This document shows, piece after piece, positions 23,920-32,431 of a DNA stretch of 34,622 nt. This DNA comes from Dorea sp. (lineage in GTDB: Bacteria; Bacillota_A; Clostridia; Lachnospirales; Lachnospiraceae): NCBI GenBank assembly GCA_016295505.1, contig JAEDLC010000006.1:1-34622 (forward strand). Direction: 5' to 3'. Below the pieces are notes generated by a model. The model worked only from the letters and a program-made list of their open reading frames with translations, was not told where the DNA came from and did no database searches. Numbering within the stretch: the stretch's first letter is position 1; the number at the start of each line of letters is the position of its first letter. The translations under genes were made by a program, and so were the position numbers.

Positions 23920-25299
23920 ATGTATAAAATCAATTTCGAAAAACCGGTACATGTACACTTTATTGGAATTGGCGGCATCAGCATGAGCGGACTTGCCGAG
24001 ATTCTTCTGAAAGAAGGATTTACCATTTCCGGTTCAGATAATAAAGAATCTGCTCTGACAGATCATCTGGAGACGTTAGGTGCCACCGTATTCTACGGAC
24101 AGAAGGCTTCCAACATCATTTCCGGAATTGATGTGGTGGTATATACCGCTGCGATTCACGAGGATAACGAAGAATTTGCAGAAGCCAGACGACAGAATCT
24201 TCCTATGTTAAGCCGCGCCGAACTTCTCGGACAACTTATGACCAATTACGAAGTTCCGATCGCTGTTTCCGGCACACATGGAAAGACTACGACCACATCC
24301 ATGCTTTCTCATATCTTACTTGCAGGAGAGCTGGATCCAACCATATCTGTCGGCGGTATCCTGAAGGCAATCGGCGGCAATATCCGTGTCGGTGATTCCG
24401 GGTATTTTGTAACGGAAGCCTGTGAATACACCAACAGCTTTCTCCATTTCTTTCCAAAGATCAGTATCATATTAAATATAGATGAAGATCACCTGGACTT
24501 TTTCAAGGATCTGAACGATATCCGCAACTCTTTCCATCAGTTTGCCAGACTGCTTCCGCCTGACGGAACTCTGATCATTAACAGTGAGATTCCTGATCTG
24601 CAGGATTTTATTGCAGATCTTGACTGTAAAGTTCTTGTCTATGGCAATAACAGTTCCCTGGACTACTGTGCGTCCAACATTCTCCACAATCAGCTCGGAG
24701 AGGCATCTTTCGATCTTGTAAGATCCGGAGAATTTGTGGACCGCATCGCCCTGTCAGTGAACGGAGATCACAACGTGTCCAATGCTCTGGCCGCTATCGC
24801 AGTTGCAGACCAGCTTCATATCCCGATCGAAACGATCAAAAAGGGCTTAAAAGAATTCCAGGGAACCAACCGCCGTTTCGAACATAAAGGTGAACTGAAC
24901 GGAGTAACCATTATCGATGACTATGCACATCATCCGACAGAGATTAAAGCGAGCCTCACAGCCGCTGCCCAGTATCCACACAAAGAGATCTGGTGCATCT
25001 TCCAGCCGCACACTTATACCAGAACCAAAGCTCTGTTTCCGGAATTCGTAGAGGCACTGACACACGCTGATCATATTATCCTTGCAGACATCTACGCTGC
25101 CCGTGAGACGGACACTCTCGGGATCTCTTCTGCAGACATTGCCCGCGAGCTGAAAAACAGAGGATGTGATGCCTATTATTTTCCATCCTTCCGTGAGATT
25201 GAAGAATTCTGCAGCCAGAGATGTCAAAAAGGTGATATGTTGATAACTATGGGAGCCGGAGACGTTGTAAACATTGGGGAAGATCTCCTGAAGCGTTAG
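23920..25299 (+). CDS. murC: UDP-N-acetylmuramate--L-alanine ligase
   Basis: This 459-aa cytosolic ligase adds the first L-alanine to UDP-N-acetylmuramate in peptidoglycan synthesis. The Mur ligase domains are in order: N-terminal Rossmann domain with HFIGIGGISMSGLAEIL, the central ATPase with SGTHGKTTTTSML (from about 118), and the C-terminal domain with DDYAHHPTEIKASL and a QPHTYTRTKAL segment. GAGGA precedes the ATG. It is transcribed away from glgC and stops one base before the first of three DnaA boxes. Confidence 0.97.
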   Translation: MYKINFEKPVHVHFIGIGGISMSGLAEILLKEGFTISGSDNKESALTDHLETLGATVFYGQKASNIISGIDVVVYTAAIHEDNEEFAEARRQNLPMLSRAELLGQLMTNYEVPIAVSGTHGKTTTTSMLSHILLAGELDPTISVGGILKAIGGNIRVGDSGYFVTEACEYTNSFLHFFPKISIILNIDEDHLDFFKDLNDIRNSFHQFARLLPPDGTLIINSEIPDLQDFIADLDCKVLVYGNNSSLDYCASNILHNQLGEASFDLVRSGEFVDRIALSVNGDHNVSNALAAIAVADQLHIPIETIKKGLKEFQGTNRRFEHKGELNGVTIIDDYAHHPTEIKASLTAAAQYPHKEIWCIFQPHTYTRTKALFPEFVEALTHADHIILADIYAARETDTLGISSADIARELKNRGCDAYYFPSFREIEEFCSQRCQKGDMLITMGAGDVVNIGEDLLKR

Positions 25300-25331
25300 T
25301 TATCCACATTTTCCACAGTTTTTTATCCACA
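25300..25331 (+). promoter_or_regulatory. Cluster of three DnaA boxes upstream of dnaD
   Basis: TTATCCACA at 25300-25308, TTTTCCACA at 25309-25317 and TTATCCACA at 25323-25331, all in one orientation. Two are perfect and one fits the relaxed consensus TTWTNCACA. They end about 50 bp before the -10 box of the dnaD-dnaC-prs operon. Binding by DnaA is inferred from the matches. Confidence 0.7.
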
Positions 25332-25380
25332 AAAAACCCGGATTTTGACTCAAAAATTTCTTTTGCGTCCGTCCTTCAAG

Positions 25381-25389
25381 TGCTATAAT
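25381..25389 (+). promoter_or_regulatory. Extended -10 promoter element for dnaD-dnaC-prs
   Basis: TGCTATAAT, 45 bp before the dnaD start. The expected -35 position (25361-25366) reads TTTTGC, a weak match, so recognition probably relies on the extended -10. The hexamer TTGACT further upstream is 33 bp away and too far to be the -35. Confidence 0.62.
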
Positions 25390-25433
25390 GACTCTACGGA
25401 AAACGAACAAACGAGGAGGACTGGCGTAAGACT

Positions 25434-26432
25434 ATGAAAGAACTGACCCTTACCAATTATGCACAGGCGAATACCACCGTGCTTGAAAATGAATTTATTG
25501 ATCGTTATATGGTCAAGGCAAACGGAGAATATGTTAAGGTGTACCTTCTTCTGCTGCGCCATATGGATGAGTCCTCCGGAATGCTGTCCGTGTCCGAGAT
25601 GGCTGATCTTCTGGAATGCACAGAAAAGGATATCCTGCGTGCTTTAAAATACTGGAAATCCCAGGGACTGGTAGACTACAGTGAAGATTCTCCTAAAAAA
25701 GCTGAATTCGAGACGAAAGAACCGACAGTGGACATGTCTCAGGAAAAACCCCAGAATATCCAGCAATATCGCACCCGTAAGGATCGCAAGGAGTTTAAAG
25801 AGCTTTTGTTTGTAGCAGAACAGTATCTTGGAAAGACACTTTGTGCAACAGATATTGACATGATCACTTATTTTTTTGATGAGCTGCACATGTCAGCCGA
25901 ACTGATTGAATATCTGATTGAATATTGTGTGGAAAACGGGCACAAGAGCATGCACTATATCAGGAAGGTTGCTCTGTCCTGGCATGAACAGAATATAAAA
26001 ACCGTAGATGTTGCAAAATCCACTACTGTTCTATATAATAAAAATTACTATTCCATATTGAACGCTTATGGCATCAAAGGACGTGGTCCTGCCGCTTCCG
26101 AGATCGCATATATCCGCAAATGGACGGATGAATACCACTTTTCTCAGGAGATCATTCTGGAAGCCTGCGATCGTACAATGAACATGATTCATCAGCCAAG
26201 CTTTGATTATACAGACTCTATTCTGAAAAAATGGTTTGATAAAAACGTACATACGCTGAAGGATATCGAAGTTCTTGATGAAAACCATCTGCGCGAAAAG
26301 GAACGCCAGAAAAGACAGGCTGCCAGACCAGCCTCTGCATCTTCCAAGGACAGCGCCGGCAATAAATTCAATAATTTTGACGGACGCTCCTATGACATGA
26401 GTGAGCTGGAACGCAAACTGGTGCAGCAATAA
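25434..26432 (+). CDS. DnaD-domain replication initiation protein
   Basis: This 332-aa protein has an N-terminal winged-helix-like domain (about 1-80: NEFIDRYMVKANGEYVKVYLLLLRH, with ADLLECTEKDILRALKYW). Two DnaD C-terminal domains follow in tandem (about 120-190 with YLGKTLCATDIDMITYFFDEL, and about 205-285 with YYSILNAYGIKGRGPAASEI). DnaD proteins remodel DNA and help load the helicase at origin or restart primosomes. It precedes a DnaC/DnaI-like loader gene by 42 bp, so the pair likely form the primosome module. The best ribosome site (GAGGAGG) is an unusually long 14 bases from the ATG, and no alternative in-frame start is available. Confidence 0.9.
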   Translation: MKELTLTNYAQANTTVLENEFIDRYMVKANGEYVKVYLLLLRHMDESSGMLSVSEMADLLECTEKDILRALKYWKSQGLVDYSEDSPKKAEFETKEPTVDMSQEKPQNIQQYRTRKDRKEFKELLFVAEQYLGKTLCATDIDMITYFFDELHMSAELIEYLIEYCVENGHKSMHYIRKVALSWHEQNIKTVDVAKSTTVLYNKNYYSILNAYGIKGRGPAASEIAYIRKWTDEYHFSQEIILEACDRTMNMIHQPSFDYTDSILKKWFDKNVHTLKDIEVLDENHLREKERQKRQAARPASASSKDSAGNKFNNFDGRSYDMSELERKLVQQ

Positions 26433-26474
26433 TTCCACGAACCTATCAACAGACATAAGGAGAATGACTCTGAC

Positions 26475-27491
26475 ATGGCACTTTCCAATTCTCAGTACGA
26501 CCAACTGATGCGCACATACGAACAACGACAACTGGATAATGAATATCGTCTTCGGATGCGCTATGAAAAAGTATATTCTCTTATCCCGGAACTGGAAGAA
26601 GTGGATCATTCCATTTCTTCTTTGAGTATCCAAAAAGCCGGTCTCCTTCTGGACGGAGACGAAACCGCTCTCTCCACGCTAAAGGAAGAAGTTGAATCAT
26701 TATCAGAAAAAAAGAAGGCTCTGCTGGTATCTCATGGATTTCCATCAGATTATCTGGAGCTTCATTATTCCTGCCCTGACTGCAAAGACACCGGATATAT
26801 CGGACCCCGGAAATGTCACTGCTTTAAACGGGCAATCATAGATCTATTATATACACAATCTAATCTCCGGGACATTCTGGAGAAGGAGAATTTTTCTACT
26901 TGTTCTCTTGATTATTATTCCAGCAACCATATCGATCCGCTGACCGGAAGATCCTCTCTGGAAGCCATGCAGACGGCACTTAAAGTCTGTCATGAATTCA
27001 CAGATACTTTTTCCGGAGAATTTCATAATATTCTGTTATATGGAGATACTGGTGTAGGAAAGACATTTCTTTCCCACTGCATCGCCAAAGAACTGATGGA
27101 TGCCTCTTATTCTGTCATCTACTTTACGGCATCGCAGCTCTTTGACCAGTTTGCAGACACCCGCTTTGGAAGAAAGAATGATTCCTCTTCCGAAACAAGC
27201 GAGCATATCTACGACTGTGATCTTTTAATCATCGATGACCTTGGTACAGAACTGTCCAATTCATTTACAACATCACAGCTGTTTGTTTGTCTGAACGAAC
27301 GCATCCTGAGACAGAAATCAACGATAATATCTACCAATCTTGCATTGGAAGAGATAAAATCTATTTATTCGGAACGAATCTTCTCCCGCATCAGCAGCAA
27401 CTACACCATATTGAGGCTGACCGGAGATGATATCCGTATCCAAAAAAAATTATTAAAAAACCTGGGAGGTACAAATGATGTTACGCCGTAA
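26475..27491 (+). CDS. DnaC/DnaI-like helicase loader ATPase
   Basis: This 338-aa AAA+ protein resembles helicase loaders. An N-terminal helical region is followed by a zinc-type cysteine group (Cys100, 103, 114, 116 in SCPDCKDTGYIGPRKCHC), Walker A (GDTGVGKT, 190-197), Walker B (LLIIDDLGTE, Asp254-255) and the sensor region TIISTNLALEEIKSIYSERIFSR. It would load the replicative helicase together with the DnaD-type protein upstream. Its end overlaps the prs start by 17 bp. Confidence 0.92.
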   Translation: MALSNSQYDQLMRTYEQRQLDNEYRLRMRYEKVYSLIPELEEVDHSISSLSIQKAGLLLDGDETALSTLKEEVESLSEKKKALLVSHGFPSDYLELHYSCPDCKDTGYIGPRKCHCFKRAIIDLLYTQSNLRDILEKENFSTCSLDYYSSNHIDPLTGRSSLEAMQTALKVCHEFTDTFSGEFHNILLYGDTGVGKTFLSHCIAKELMDASYSVIYFTASQLFDQFADTRFGRKNDSSSETSEHIYDCDLLIIDDLGTELSNSFTTSQLFVCLNERILRQKSTIISTNLALEEIKSIYSERIFSRISSNYTILRLTGDDIRIQKKLLKNLGGTNDVTP

Positions 27492-28662
27492 CGAACGTAA
27501 TCTGGAAAACATACCAGTCGGAGCTCTGGGAATCATTGCTCTGGATGGCTGCAAAGACATGGGAAGCAGGGTAGATGATTACCTTGTCAAATGGAGACGC
27601 GAGGATGGACATATCCACAAAAATGACGTTTCTTTTACCGGCTACGAAAAAGATACGTATCTGATAGACGCAAAAGTACCGCGTTTCGGCTCTGGGGAGG
27701 CCAAAGGTATCATTAATGAATCTGTCCGCGGAAAAGATCTGTATCTGATGGTAGATGTCTGCAACTACAGTCTGACCTACTCTCTGACAGGCAACATCAA
27801 CCATATGTCACCTGATGACCATTATCAGAATCTGAAGCGTATCATCGCTGCTGTAGGAGGAAAGGCCCGTCGTATCAATGTTATCATGCCATTCCTGTAT
27901 GAAAGCCGTCAGCACAAAAGAGGAAGCCGCGAATCACTTGACTGCGCGCTCGCTCTTCAGGAGCTCGTCCGCATGGGCGTAGACAATATCATAACATTTG
28001 ATGCACATGACCCTCGTGTACAGAATGCAATTCCGTTAAATGGTTTTGAAACCGTACGTCCGACTTATCAGTTTATCAAGGGTCTCTTCCGTCGTTTCAA
28101 GGATCTGCAGATTGACAGCGATCATATGATGGCAATCAGTCCGGATGAGGGAGCAACAGAACGTGCGATCTATCTTGCAAACGTTTTGAATCTTGATATG
28201 GGAATGTTTTACAAGCGCCGTGATTTTTCCAGAGTTGTTGATGGTCGCAACCCGATTGTCGCTCATGAATTCCTCGGTTCTTCCGTTGAAGGCAAAGATG
28301 TTATCATCCTGGATGATATGATCTCTTCCGGTGACAGTATGCTGGATGTTGCACGCCAGTTAAAACAGCGTAAGGCAAAACGAATCTTCGCCGCTGCAAC
28401 TTTCGGTCTGTTTACAAACGGACTTTCCAAATTCGACGAAGCATATGAGGAAGGCATCATTGACGCAATACTTACTACCAACCTGATCTACCAGACTCCG
28501 GAACTTCTGGAACGCCCATATTACATCAGCTGTGACATGAGCAAATACATTGCACTTATGATCGACACTTTGAACCATGACGGTTCTATCAGCAGTATTC
28601 TGAATCCGATCGAACGCATCCAGAATGTTGTGGATAAATATAAAAGAGGAGAGGAAATCTAA
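27475..28662 (+). CDS. prs: Ribose-phosphate pyrophosphokinase, long clostridial form
   Basis: This 395-aa enzyme makes PRPP, the precursor of purines, pyrimidines, NAD, His and Trp. It is longer than the usual 315 residues. Landmarks are FDAHDPRVQNAIP in the catalytic region, MFYKRRDFSRVVDGRN near the flexible loop, and the PRPP loop VIILDDMISSGDSM. It is read from the first ATG, five bases after GGGAGG, inside the end of the dnaC-like gene, so translation is probably coupled. The stop codon lies in the loop of a bidirectional terminator. Confidence 0.93.
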   Translation: MMLRRNERNLENIPVGALGIIALDGCKDMGSRVDDYLVKWRREDGHIHKNDVSFTGYEKDTYLIDAKVPRFGSGEAKGIINESVRGKDLYLMVDVCNYSLTYSLTGNINHMSPDDHYQNLKRIIAAVGGKARRINVIMPFLYESRQHKRGSRESLDCALALQELVRMGVDNIITFDAHDPRVQNAIPLNGFETVRPTYQFIKGLFRRFKDLQIDSDHMMAISPDEGATERAIYLANVLNLDMGMFYKRRDFSRVVDGRNPIVAHEFLGSSVEGKDVIILDDMISSGDSMLDVARQLKQRKAKRIFAAATFGLFTNGLSKFDEAYEEGIIDAILTTNLIYQTPELLERPYYISCDMSKYIALMIDTLNHDGSISSILNPIERIQNVVDKYKRGEEI

Positions 28663-28675
28663 TCAGATTTCCTCT
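28650..28675. terminator. Bidirectional terminator holding both stop codons
   Basis: A perfect 11-bp stem (AGAGGAAATCT and its complement) has the four-base loop AATC. T tracts follow on both strands (CTTTTTATT on plus, CTTTTA on minus). The prs stop TAA (28660-28662) and the convergent YhaN-like stop TGA (complement of 28663-28665) meet in the loop. Confidence 0.88.
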
Positions 28676-30222
28676 CTTTTTATTGGAATTCGCATATTCT
28701 TTAACAGTTGTTCTTCCCGGTTCTGACAGGTGAAAATGATAACCTGTCTTCCGCTCTTCGCCAGCCACCTCAGGGTTGCTCTCAGTCTTTCGTCATCATA
28801 AAATGCAAACGTATCGTCCAGAATAATCGGAAGTTCTTCTTCCTGCAGCATATTTCCGGCCGCCATACGCAGTGCAAAGTAAACCTGCTCCACAGTTCCT
28901 CTGCTCACCTGCTCCATCGCTATCCGGCGCCCTCCGCTCATCAGACTGACATGCAGTTCATCATCGATCAGTATCTTCTCATACTTTCCATTTGTAATCT
29001 CACACATGATCTCCGATATGTTCTGATCCAGTTCTTTCCGCATCCGTTTCTGCATATCAGCGGAAAGCTCCTGAAGGCGTTCTATCGCAAGCCCTATTGC
29101 ATCCTTCTTTCTGCCATACGCTCTGTAATCTGCTCCCACTTCATCCAGCTCTTCCAGCTTTTCCTGAAGATTTTCATATTGAATTCGTTTTTCTTTTAAT
29201 TCCGCCGCCAGATGCCTGCATGACCATTCCAGCTGTTCCGTTGAGATCTTCTCCTCCTGCGGGGTAATCTCTTCCAGCATCTTCTCCGGTTCTGTCTTCT
29301 CCGGCCTCTTCCCCACCTTCATACGGTTCCATACATAGATTACGCTGAGCAAAAACAGAATGATCGATATCAGATAGCTCCATGGCCTTGAAACAAGCGC
29401 AAACGGAAGTACAATAATCACGGCAAACAATATAATTTCAAACGGATGAATTCTCCATTTGTCCGGCCGCAGTTCATCCATCATGCCCTTATTCACATCT
29501 TCCCTGTCAGTTTTTTCATGTTCTTCCTTTTCTTTCCGATGTTCCAGTTCCTCTTCCAGACTGTTTTTTTCTCCCTCCAGGCGATGAACATCCCGCCAGA
29601 CATAGGACGCTTCCTGTTCTATCATTTCCCGTTTCTGCTGCTTTTCCACCAGAAAATCTTTCGCTGAACGTTCCTGCTCTCTGCGTTTTTCCTGCAGTCT
29701 TTGAATCGCCTCCTCCAAATCAATTCCGGAAGCACCTGAAGTATAGCAGTTCATCGCAAAATTCCGCAGCTCTCCGGCAAGGCTCTGTCCTGTCTGCACC
29801 TTCATCTGACGTACAGATATCGTATTATCATAGCTTTCTGCCTGAAGTCCTCCGAGCAGCATCGTCAGATCCCCGTCTTCTATGGACAGCTGTTCTCCAT
29901 CATTTTCACAGATCAGTTCTGCCCGCCTTGAATATCTGTCAAAATTTCTGTCAATCCGGAATATCTTTTCTCCGCTCTCAAATCGCAAAGTACCGGAATA
30001 ATAGTTCGGATTTTCCCATGGCTCGTAGATGCTGAATGCATCGTTTACGGCTGCACGTCCACGTCCGCGTTCCATTCCAAACAACATTCCCCGGATAAAT
30101 GCATGGATGGTAGACTTCCCCGATTCATTTTCTCCATACAGAACATTGATCCCATCTCCCAGTTCGATGTGTCTGCCTGAAAATTTCCCATAGCTCTTTA
30201 ATATCAGTTCACATATCTTCAT
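28663..30222 (-). CDS. YhaN-like (SbcC-type) ATPase with membrane segment
   Basis: This 519-aa protein has an SMC/Rad50-type split ATPase: Walker A (GENESGKST, 31-39) at the N-terminus and, at the C-terminus, a signature-like segment (EQVSRGTVEQVYFALRMA) and Walker B (LPIILDDTF, Asp469-470). Between them are coiled coil (about 170-245) and two hydrophobic helices (about 261-278 and 282-299), as in YhaN. Bacillus YhaN is much longer (about 960 aa), so the coils are greatly shortened. It starts three bases after the stop of the partner nuclease gene, so the two probably form a membrane-tied nuclease-ATPase complex for DNA ends. Confidence 0.85.
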   Translation of the reverse strand: MKICELILKSYGKFSGRHIELGDGINVLYGENESGKSTIHAFIRGMLFGMERGRGRAAVNDAFSIYEPWENPNYYSGTLRFESGEKIFRIDRNFDRYSRRAELICENDGEQLSIEDGDLTMLLGGLQAESYDNTISVRQMKVQTGQSLAGELRNFAMNCYTSGASGIDLEEAIQRLQEKRREQERSAKDFLVEKQQKREMIEQEASYVWRDVHRLEGEKNSLEEELEHRKEKEEHEKTDREDVNKGMMDELRPDKWRIHPFEIILFAVIIVLPFALVSRPWSYLISIILFLLSVIYVWNRMKVGKRPEKTEPEKMLEEITPQEEKISTEQLEWSCRHLAAELKEKRIQYENLQEKLEELDEVGADYRAYGRKKDAIGLAIERLQELSADMQKRMRKELDQNISEIMCEITNGKYEKILIDDELHVSLMSGGRRIAMEQVSRGTVEQVYFALRMAAGNMLQEEELPIILDDTFAFYDDERLRATLRWLAKSGRQVIIFTCQNREEQLLKNMRIPIKREEI

Positions 30223-30225
30223 TCT

Positions 30226-31281
30226 CTATCCTCTTCTCGTCTCAATCAATGCCTGCACTCCCTCACAAAGTGCCTGATATTCTACGCTTTCCTGATCATA
30301 TCCCTGCAGGCTGTGAATAAATTGTCCAAGAATGTTATCTTTATTTTCCTCCATTAACTTTTCAAAATGATATGCAGGTCTTGTGTGATCTGCAATGCCA
30401 ACAATATTTCCGAAAGGATCCATATCTGTAAGATCAAATATCATATCCGGATCTCGTTGTCCTGTCAGAATAATCTTATACATATTAGCAACACCAGACA
30501 TTTCTATCTGCTTCCTGATTGCATTCTTCAGCAGATGTCCCGTCATATTCCTGTCCACTTCTACATCCATGTGAATGTATTCTCTGGATGCCGCAGGCAC
30601 AAATCGGATCCTGCACCCTTTGTCTGTAATCTCGCCGGCAATATATCCATGTACCCCCGTATCATTGATGTCTGTCGGTTCCAGCGAGCCGGCATAGGCG
30701 ACACGATTCTCTTCAAGTATCTGCGCTTTATGAATATGACCAAGCGCCACATAATCATATCCCAGCCGTTTCAGTTCCCGGCTCTGAAACGGAATGTGCT
30801 TTTCATCTCCGCCATGAGCCAGCAGGATCTCATACTTTTGTCTTTTTTCAGGCACTGCGTCAGCATATCTTGCTTCCTCAACCTCTCTTGCATGAAAACT
30901 GCTGCCATAGACTGCTGTATGAAGCTTTGGAAGTTCCACACAGGAAATATCCTCGCTCAGAATCATATGTACATTTCCCGCCCAGCTGAACGTCTGGTAA
31001 TAGGAATTCTTTTTTATATAATCATGATTTCCTGCAATCATGACCACTTCCGTGTCAGAGGCTGATGCCAGAATAGAATTCATCTCCTTCAGTTCGCGAA
31101 GCAGCGGCTGCCGGTGAAAAAGGTCACCCGCAATCAGTAAAAGCTCTGTTTTCTCTTCTTTACATATCCCGATTATTTTCCGGAACGTATCCCATATCTC
31201 ACCCGGTCTTTTCTTACTGTATGCGCTTCCTGCGTCCGGGCTTACTCCTAAATGTAAGTCTGCGATGTGTATGAACCTCAT
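30226..31281 (-). CDS. YhaO/SbcD-like metallophosphoesterase nuclease
   Basis: This 351-aa protein has the calcineurin-type phosphoesterase motifs of Mre11/SbcD: FIHIADLHLG (Asp8, His10), LLIAGDLFHRQ, MIAGNHDYI, LLAHGGDE and ALGHIHKAQ. A C-terminal capping region follows. With the YhaN-like ATPase it matches the YhaO-YhaN pair, taken to process DNA ends. AAGGGG precedes the ATG. Its first 68 bases overlap the end of the sensor kinase gene, an unusually long overlap. Confidence 0.88.
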   Translation of the reverse strand: MRFIHIADLHLGVSPDAGSAYSKKRPGEIWDTFRKIIGICKEEKTELLLIAGDLFHRQPLLRELKEMNSILASASDTEVVMIAGNHDYIKKNSYYQTFSWAGNVHMILSEDISCVELPKLHTAVYGSSFHAREVEEARYADAVPEKRQKYEILLAHGGDEKHIPFQSRELKRLGYDYVALGHIHKAQILEENRVAYAGSLEPTDINDTGVHGYIAGEITDKGCRIRFVPAASREYIHMDVEVDRNMTGHLLKNAIRKQIEMSGVANMYKIILTGQRDPDMIFDLTDMDPFGNIVGIADHTRPAYHFEKLMEENKDNILGQFIHSLQGYDQESVEYQALCEGVQALIETRRG

Positions 31282-32431
31282 GTGTTGCCCCTTCTTCCTT
31301 CTTGTCCTCAGCTTTCCCCGGAAGCGTCACGATAAACTGTGTCTTTTGATCGTCACTTTTTGCCCGAATCAGGCCTCCGTGCAGTTCCACGATCTGTTTG
31401 GCGATCGCAAGTCCCAGGCCCGCTCCTCCCGTTCCGCTGGAACGGGAATTATCTACCCGGTAGAATTTTTCAAATATCGTCTGCAGCATTGCCCCCGGAA
31501 TCTTATCGCCCTGATTAATAAATACAATCTCAACATCCCTGTTTTTCTTACATGCTTCTATTCGGATCACTGTATTTTCATAACAATACGCAATCGCATT
31601 TTTCAATATATTATCGAACACCCGGGCAAGCTTGTCCGGATCTCCATATACCACCAGATCCTCTTCTACATCCACTTCACATGTCAGACATTTTTCCTGG
31701 AGTACACCATACAATTCGTCTGCAATCTGTTCCAGCATCATGGTTAGATTGATCTCCAGCGGTTCAATTTCTATATTTTGCAGATTATATCTTGTAATAT
31801 CGAAGAACTCATTGATCAGTTCGCCCAGGCGAAGTGATTTTTCAAGCGCAATATGCGTATATTTTTCCCGTTCCTCTTCCGGCATCTCCTGATGACTGTC
31901 CAGCATACTGAGATACGCAACGATAGAAGTCAGCGGTGTCTTCAGATCATGTGCCAGAAATATCACCAGATCATTTTTCTTCTTCTCACTCTCTTCCGCC
32001 TCAAGTTCCTGACGTTTTAAAGTTGCTTTAATTTCATTCAGACGGATTTCAATCGGCTTCAGCTCCGTAATCAGATGGATTGGTTCTGTGGAATCCGAAA
32101 TAATGTTTTCAATTCCATGATCGATCTGGTCCAGATAACTGGTCATCTTCGAAAGTGCTATATAGAAAAAAAGAGCAAAAAGTACCAGATAGCCGACAAT
32201 CATGAAGAAGATCTTATTGTCACCTATCAGCTTCCAGTACAATTGCTTTGCCGTTTCTTCCTGTACATTAAATGCTTCCAGAAGACCCACAAAGGTCTTC
32301 GCAAAGCTGTCATTATATACTCCGTCAATTACATAATTCAGCAGAAAACCTCCTACCAGAACGGTAAGTGCCGTTACAAGAACCGTCTGCAGCAGGATAC
32401 TGAATTTTAACTTTCGATAGTTATTCTTCAA
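31214..32431 (-). CDS. VanS-like sensor histidine kinase
   Basis: This 405-aa membrane kinase has two transmembrane helices (about 11-31 and 74-92) with a short extracellular loop of about 40 residues. The H box is FLAHDLKTPLTSIVAYL (His161), the N box NILKNAIAY (about 274-282) and the G box SGTGGAGLGLAIAKQIVELHGG. The H-box region and overall layout resemble VanS kinases. The domain normally ends near residue 372 (TLPG). The last 30 or so residues are basic and partly read through the start of the nuclease gene. The start is TTG, overlapping the regulator gene by 11 bp. Confidence 0.9.
   Translation of the reverse strand: MKNNYRKLKFSILLQTVLVTALTVLVGGFLLNYVIDGVYNDSFAKTFVGLLEAFNVQEETAKQLYWKLIGDNKIFFMIVGYLVLFALFFYIALSKMTSYLDQIDHGIENIISDSTEPIHLITELKPIEIRLNEIKATLKRQELEAEESEKKKNDLVIFLAHDLKTPLTSIVAYLSMLDSHQEMPEEEREKYTHIALEKSLRLGELINEFFDITRYNLQNIEIEPLEINLTMMLEQIADELYGVLQEKCLTCEVDVEEDLVVYGDPDKLARVFDNILKNAIAYCYENTVIRIEACKKNRDVEIVFINQGDKIPGAMLQTIFEKFYRVDNSRSSGTGGAGLGLAIAKQIVELHGGLIRAKSDDQKTQFIVTLPGKAEDKKEEGATHEVHTHRRLTFRSKPGRRKRIQ

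Noticed and set aside
28629..28637. A perfect DnaA box inside the 3' end of prs.
   Set aside because: It is a lone site in coding sequence with no second box nearby. It was kept out of the clusters.
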